Below the pieces are notes generated by a model. That model was not told the origin of the DNA. It made no database searches and worked only from the letters and a program-made list of their open reading frames with translations. From an uncultured Actinomycetes bacterium (GTDB taxonomy: Bacteria > Actinomycetota > Thermoleophilia > Gaiellales > F1-60-MAGs149), in NCBI GenBank assembly GCA_903873565.1, contig CAIQOY010000137.1:1-14126 (forward strand): DNA of 14,126 nucleotides, read 5' to 3'. The stretch's first letter is position 1. Each line of letters begins with the position of its first letter. The position numbers and the translations under genes were made by a program. Shown one piece after another: positions 11,652-14,126 of this stretch.

Positions 11652-12828
11652 AGTGGGCGGTCGCGTGGGCCCCGCCCGCGCAGAACTCGTCGTAGTCGAT
11701 GTACTCGATCGGGCCCGCGTGCTCCCCGCAGACCGGGCAGGCCGGGTCGCGGCGCAGCGAGACCTCGTGGAAGCTCATGTCGAGGGCGTCGGCGAGGAGC
11801 AGGCGGCCGACCAGGGGCTCGCCGATGCCGAGCAGCAGCTTGATCGCCTCGGTGGCCTGCAGCGTGCCCATGATGCCGGGCAGGACGCCGAGGACGCCGC
11901 CCTCGGCGCAGCTCGGGGCCAGCTCGACCGGCGGGGGCTCGGGGAACAGGCAGCGGTAGCAGGGGCCCTCGTGCGGCTTGAACACCGTCAGCTGGCCCTC
12001 GAAGCGGAAGATCGAGGCGTGCACCACGGGGATCCCGTGCTTGACCGAGGCGTCGTTGAGCAGGTAGCGCGTCGGGAAGTTGTCGGTGCCGTCCACGACG
12101 ACGTCGTAGCCGGCGATGATCGCGTCGATGTTGGCGCTCGAGAGGCGCTCGCGGTACTGCACGACCTCGACGTCGGGGTTGAGGGCGGTCAGCGTCATCT
12201 GCGCCGACTCGGCCTTGGGCATCCCGATCCGCTCGGTGCTGTGGATCACCTGGCGCTGCAGGTTGGAGGCGTCGACGACGTCGTCGTCGATGATGCCGAT
12301 CGTGCCGACGCCGGCGGCCGCGAGGTACAGCGACGACGGCGAGCCGAGCCCGCCGGCGCCGATCATCAGCACCTTGGCGCCGAGCAGGGCGAGCTGGCCG
12401 GCCTCGCCGACCTCCGGGATCACCAGGTGGCGGCTGTAGCGGCGGCGGCGCTCCGCGTCGAGGACCTTCGGCTCCGCCCACGGGTGGCCGGACTGCTTCC
12501 AGCCGGAGAACCCGCCCGCGAGCGACACGACGTCGGTGTAGCCGAGCTCCTGCAGGGCCTTGGCGCCGAACGCGCTGCGCGCGCCGGAGGCGCAGCTGAG
12601 CACGATCCGGGCGCCCTTGTCGGGCGCGGCCGCCTCGATCCGCGACTCGAGGAAGCCGCGGGGGATGTGCAGCGCCTGCGCGATCGCGCCCTGCTCGTAC
12701 TCGTCGGGCTCGCGCACGTCGATGAGGAGCGGCGGGGCCGCGCCGGCGAGCTCGTCGGCGAGCGCGGCGGCGTCGATCTCCTCGATCTCGGACTTGACCT
12801 GGGCGAGCAGTTCGCGGTACGTGGTCAT
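11650..12828 (-). CDS. Rhodanese-E1 fusion (MoeZ/MoeB-like sulfur-carrier adenylyltransferase and sulfurtransferase)
   Basis: This 392-residue cytosolic enzyme should adenylate the C-terminal glycine of the CysO-type carrier and pass sulfur to it. The N-terminal rhodanese domain (about 10-118) has DVREPDEYEQG and the active loop CASGARS with C79. The C-terminal ThiF/MoeB-type E1 domain (about 130-375) has GAGGLG (157-162), the IDDDVVDASNLQRQ region with R192, K205, DGTDNFPTRY (246-255), C307 in CAEGGVLG, and zinc cysteines C290/C293 and C364/C367. Mycobacterial MoeZ has the opposite order, E1 first. It heads an operon with the CysO-CysM fusion (8 bases on) and the Mec-type gene. The start is ATG 12828 (MTTYREL). 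A GTG at 12867, six bases after a candidate -10, would add 13 Pro/Arg-rich residues as a leaderless alternative. Confidence 0.9.
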   Translation of the reverse strand: MTTYRELLAQVKSEIEEIDAAALADELAGAAPPLLIDVREPDEYEQGAIAQALHIPRGFLESRIEAAAPDKGARIVLSCASGARSAFGAKALQELGYTDVVSLAGGFSGWKQSGHPWAEPKVLDAERRRRYSRHLVIPEVGEAGQLALLGAKVLMIGAGGLGSPSSLYLAAAGVGTIGIIDDDVVDASNLQRQVIHSTERIGMPKAESAQMTLTALNPDVEVVQYRERLSSANIDAIIAGYDVVVDGTDNFPTRYLLNDASVKHGIPVVHASIFRFEGQLTVFKPHEGPCYRCLFPEPPPVELAPSCAEGGVLGVLPGIMGTLQATEAIKLLLGIGEPLVGRLLLADALDMSFHEVSLRRDPACPVCGEHAGPIEYIDYDEFCAGGAHATAH

Positions 12829-12872
12829 CTGCGGGGGCCTTTCGCGCCGGATGGGGGGTCGGCGCACGGGAA

Positions 12873-12902
12873 TGTATAGCGGTTCCTTATGCCAAGCGGC
12901 AA
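12873..12902 (-). promoter_or_regulatory. Candidate promoter of the sulfur-carrier cysteine operon
   Basis: On the minus strand TTGCCG (12902-12897), an 18-base spacer and TATACA (12878-12873) are present. The transcript would start near 12866, giving either a 38-base leader to ATG 12828 or a leaderless start at GTG 12867. CCGAA lies 11 bases before the -35, a weak echo of the motif near the Lrp-type gene. Confidence 0.5.
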
Positions 12903-12971
12903 ACGGTATTCGGAAAAACGCGGCGTCAGCGCGCCGTATTCCCGTCCGCGGGGGCCGCGCCCGGCCGCTGG

Positions 12972-12977
12972 TAGCCT
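12972..12977 (+). promoter_or_regulatory. -10 box for leaderless transcription of the TPR gene
   Basis: TAGCCT ends 7 bases before the GTG start at 12984, the same arrangement as at 7149-7161. No -35 box or Shine-Dalgarno sequence is visible. Confidence 0.45.
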
Positions 12978-12983
12978 GCGGCT

Positions 12984-14033
12984 GTGGCCAGCTCCAGCCC
13001 CGAACGGCGCGGGATCCCGCGCGGCCGGCTGGTCGCCCTCGTCGCGGTGGCGGCGCTCGTGGCCGCCGCGGTGGTCGGGCTCGCCGCGCTCCGGACCGAC
13101 GATGGCGCCCCCGCCGCCGCCGAGGCGACGGGCCCGAGAGCGACCATCGACCCCCTGCCGGGCCGGCCGCGGATCGCCCTGCCGCCCGTGGCGGGGATGC
13201 CGGCCGACGAGCGCGAGCGCCTGGCCTGGGCGGAGCGCCGCGCCGCCGCCGACCCGAGCCCCGACGCGCTGCTCCTGCTCGCCGCCGCCCAGGTGGCGGC
13301 GGACGACGCCGCGGCCGCGGAGGCCACGCTCGCCGGGGTCGACGACCCGCGCGCCCCGGTGGCCAGCGCGCTGGCGGCCTACGACCCGGCCGATCCCGCC
13401 GCGGCGATCGACGCGCTGCGGGAGCTCGCGGACGCGGCGCCCGACGACGCCTTCGCCCGCTTCTCGCACGGCGTGGCCCTGCTCTGGTCGGGGCGGCGCG
13501 CCGACGCGGAGCAGGCGCTGCGCGCGGTGCGCGAGGCGGACCCCGAGGGGTTCTACGGCGTCGCGGCCGACGACCTCCTGCACCCGCAGCTGCCGCCCGG
13601 CTACCCGCCCTTCATCCCGGCCGCCGACGCCGGCACGGAGGACCCGGACGTGCTGGCCGAGCGCGCCGCCGCCAACCCCGACGACGCGCAGGCGCAGGTC
13701 GCCCACGCGGCCGCGCTGATGGCCGAGGGGCGCCGACGGGACGCCATCGCGGCGTTCGACGCGGCCCTCACCGTGGACCCGGACCTCGTGGAGGCGCGCG
13801 TCGGCCGGATCGTGGCCGGCTTCTCGAAGGACGAGCCGGCCGTGGCGTTCGGGCAGCTCGGGCCGCTCGTGCGCGACTACCCCGCGGACCCCTCGCCGCG
13901 CCTGCACCTGGCCCTGATGCTGCTCTGGCTGCGCGACCCAGACACCGCCCGTGCGCAGCTCAGGCAGGTCGCCGAGCAGCATCCGGGGACCCGCCTCGGG
14001 GACGCCGCCGAGCGCTTCCTGGAGGCCCTCTAG
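12984..14033 (+). CDS. Membrane-anchored tetratricopeptide-repeat protein
   Basis: This is a 349-residue protein with a short basic N-terminus (RRGIPRGR), one transmembrane segment at about 15-36 and a long Ala/Asp/Pro-rich remainder with helix-pair repeats. TPR-like units are recognisable at about 85-120, 135-185 and 220-350, for example A-L-M-A-E-G-R-R-R-D-A-I-A-A-F-D-A-A-L and the P-x-L-V-E-A-R-V-G step that follows. There is no catalytic motif. With the basic side inside, the repeats would lie outside the membrane and could serve as a protein-binding scaffold. TPR proteins with this layout occur near cytochrome c biogenesis and envelope assembly genes, but nothing here ties it to either. 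GTG 12984 is chosen because a -10 box ends 7 bases before it and the basic-hydrophobic start follows at once. It is divergent from the cysteine operon. Confidence 0.8.
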   Translation: MASSSPERRGIPRGRLVALVAVAALVAAAVVGLAALRTDDGAPAAAEATGPRATIDPLPGRPRIALPPVAGMPADERERLAWAERRAAADPSPDALLLLAAAQVAADDAAAAEATLAGVDDPRAPVASALAAYDPADPAAAIDALRELADAAPDDAFARFSHGVALLWSGRRADAEQALRAVREADPEGFYGVAADDLLHPQLPPGYPPFIPAADAGTEDPDVLAERAAANPDDAQAQVAHAAALMAEGRRRDAIAAFDAALTVDPDLVEARVGRIVAGFSKDEPAVAFGQLGPLVRDYPADPSPRLHLALMLLWLRDPDTARAQLRQVAEQHPGTRLGDAAERFLEAL

Positions 14034-14076
14034 GGCGATCGCCGCGCCGCGTCCCGGATCCGTCCGATGCCCGCAC

Positions 14077-14082
14077 TAGGCT
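14077..14082 (+). promoter_or_regulatory. Candidate -10 box of the gene starting at 14112
   Basis: TAGGCT would start a transcript near 14089, leaving a leader of about 23 bases with a GGGAGGG ribosome site at 14100-14106. A perfect palindrome CCCGATCGGG (14093-14102) overlaps that site. No convincing -35 box. Confidence 0.35.
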
Positions 14083-14111
14083 GGCACCCGTTCCCGATCG
14101 GGAGGGATTCG

Positions 14112-14126
14112 ATGGAGCAGGGGATC
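14112..14126 (+). CDS. Start of an unidentified gene (first five codons)
   Basis: ATG 14112 follows a strong Shine-Dalgarno sequence (GGGAGGG, 14100-14106) and a TAGGCT -10 box, so it is very likely a real start. Only M-E-Q-G-I is visible before the window ends, and no function can be given. Confidence 0.6.

Noticed and set aside
12901..12920. A third copy of the 18-base motif upstream of the cysteine operon
   Set aside because: ACGGTATTCGGAAAA keeps TTCGG but lacks the two GTAAA repeats and has a different distance to the promoter. The likeness is too weak to claim.
14034..14043. Perfect palindrome GGCGATCGCC after the TPR gene as a terminator or operator
   Set aside because: No loop of usable size, no T run and a common GC-rich octamer core. 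Chance or a restriction-type site is enough to explain it.

Overview
The window comes from a very GC-rich bacterial chromosome with codon third positions almost always G or C. The sulfur-carrier cysteine pathway (CysO, CysM, Mec, MoeZ types), the fused double-ATPase peptide importer and the frequent leaderless or near-leaderless starts point to a high-GC actinobacterium. A Thermoleophilia/Solirubrobacterales-type host is my guess and is not proven by the sequence. No rRNA, tRNA, CRISPR array, insertion sequence or phage gene was seen.

Left part, 1-4490 (+): an oligopeptide/opine-type ABC importer. The tail of its binding protein ends at a strong intrinsic terminator. A new promoter and a 118-base leader follow, then two permeases and one protein carrying both ATPases, joined by ATGA overlaps. 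Next, 4518-8273, comes a catabolic group: a zinc alcohol dehydrogenase (+), a pyrrolysine-free trimethylamine-methyltransferase-like MttB protein (-) and an enolase-superfamily acid-sugar dehydratase or racemase (+). Together with the importer this suggests uptake and breakdown of a small, perhaps N-methylated or sugar-acid-like, organic compound. The substrate cannot be read from the sequence.

Middle part, 8270-9963: a Nudix hydrolase (-), then about 725 bases with no conventional gene. This gap holds two tandem, diverged copies of one transcription unit on the minus strand. Each copy has an 18-base upstream motif, then 8 bases, a -35, an 18-base spacer, a -10, a short Arg-rich open reading frame ending in Arg-Val-stop, a CU-rich tail and a GC hairpin terminator. 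The outer copy is divergent from an Lrp/AsnC regulator gene whose start lies 6 bases from the motif. This looks like a small undescribed regulon.

Right part, 9960-12867 (-): a sulfur-carrier cysteine biosynthesis operon. Its product order is a rhodanese-E1 fusion (MoeZ-like, with domains in the reverse of the mycobacterial order), a CysO-CysM fusion with the carrier's Gly-Gly buried at the domain junction, and a Mec-type JAMM peptidase. If the carrier must end in Gly-Gly to be activated, the fusion needs cleavage, possibly by the neighbouring peptidase. The window closes with a membrane-anchored TPR protein (+) and the first five codons of another gene.
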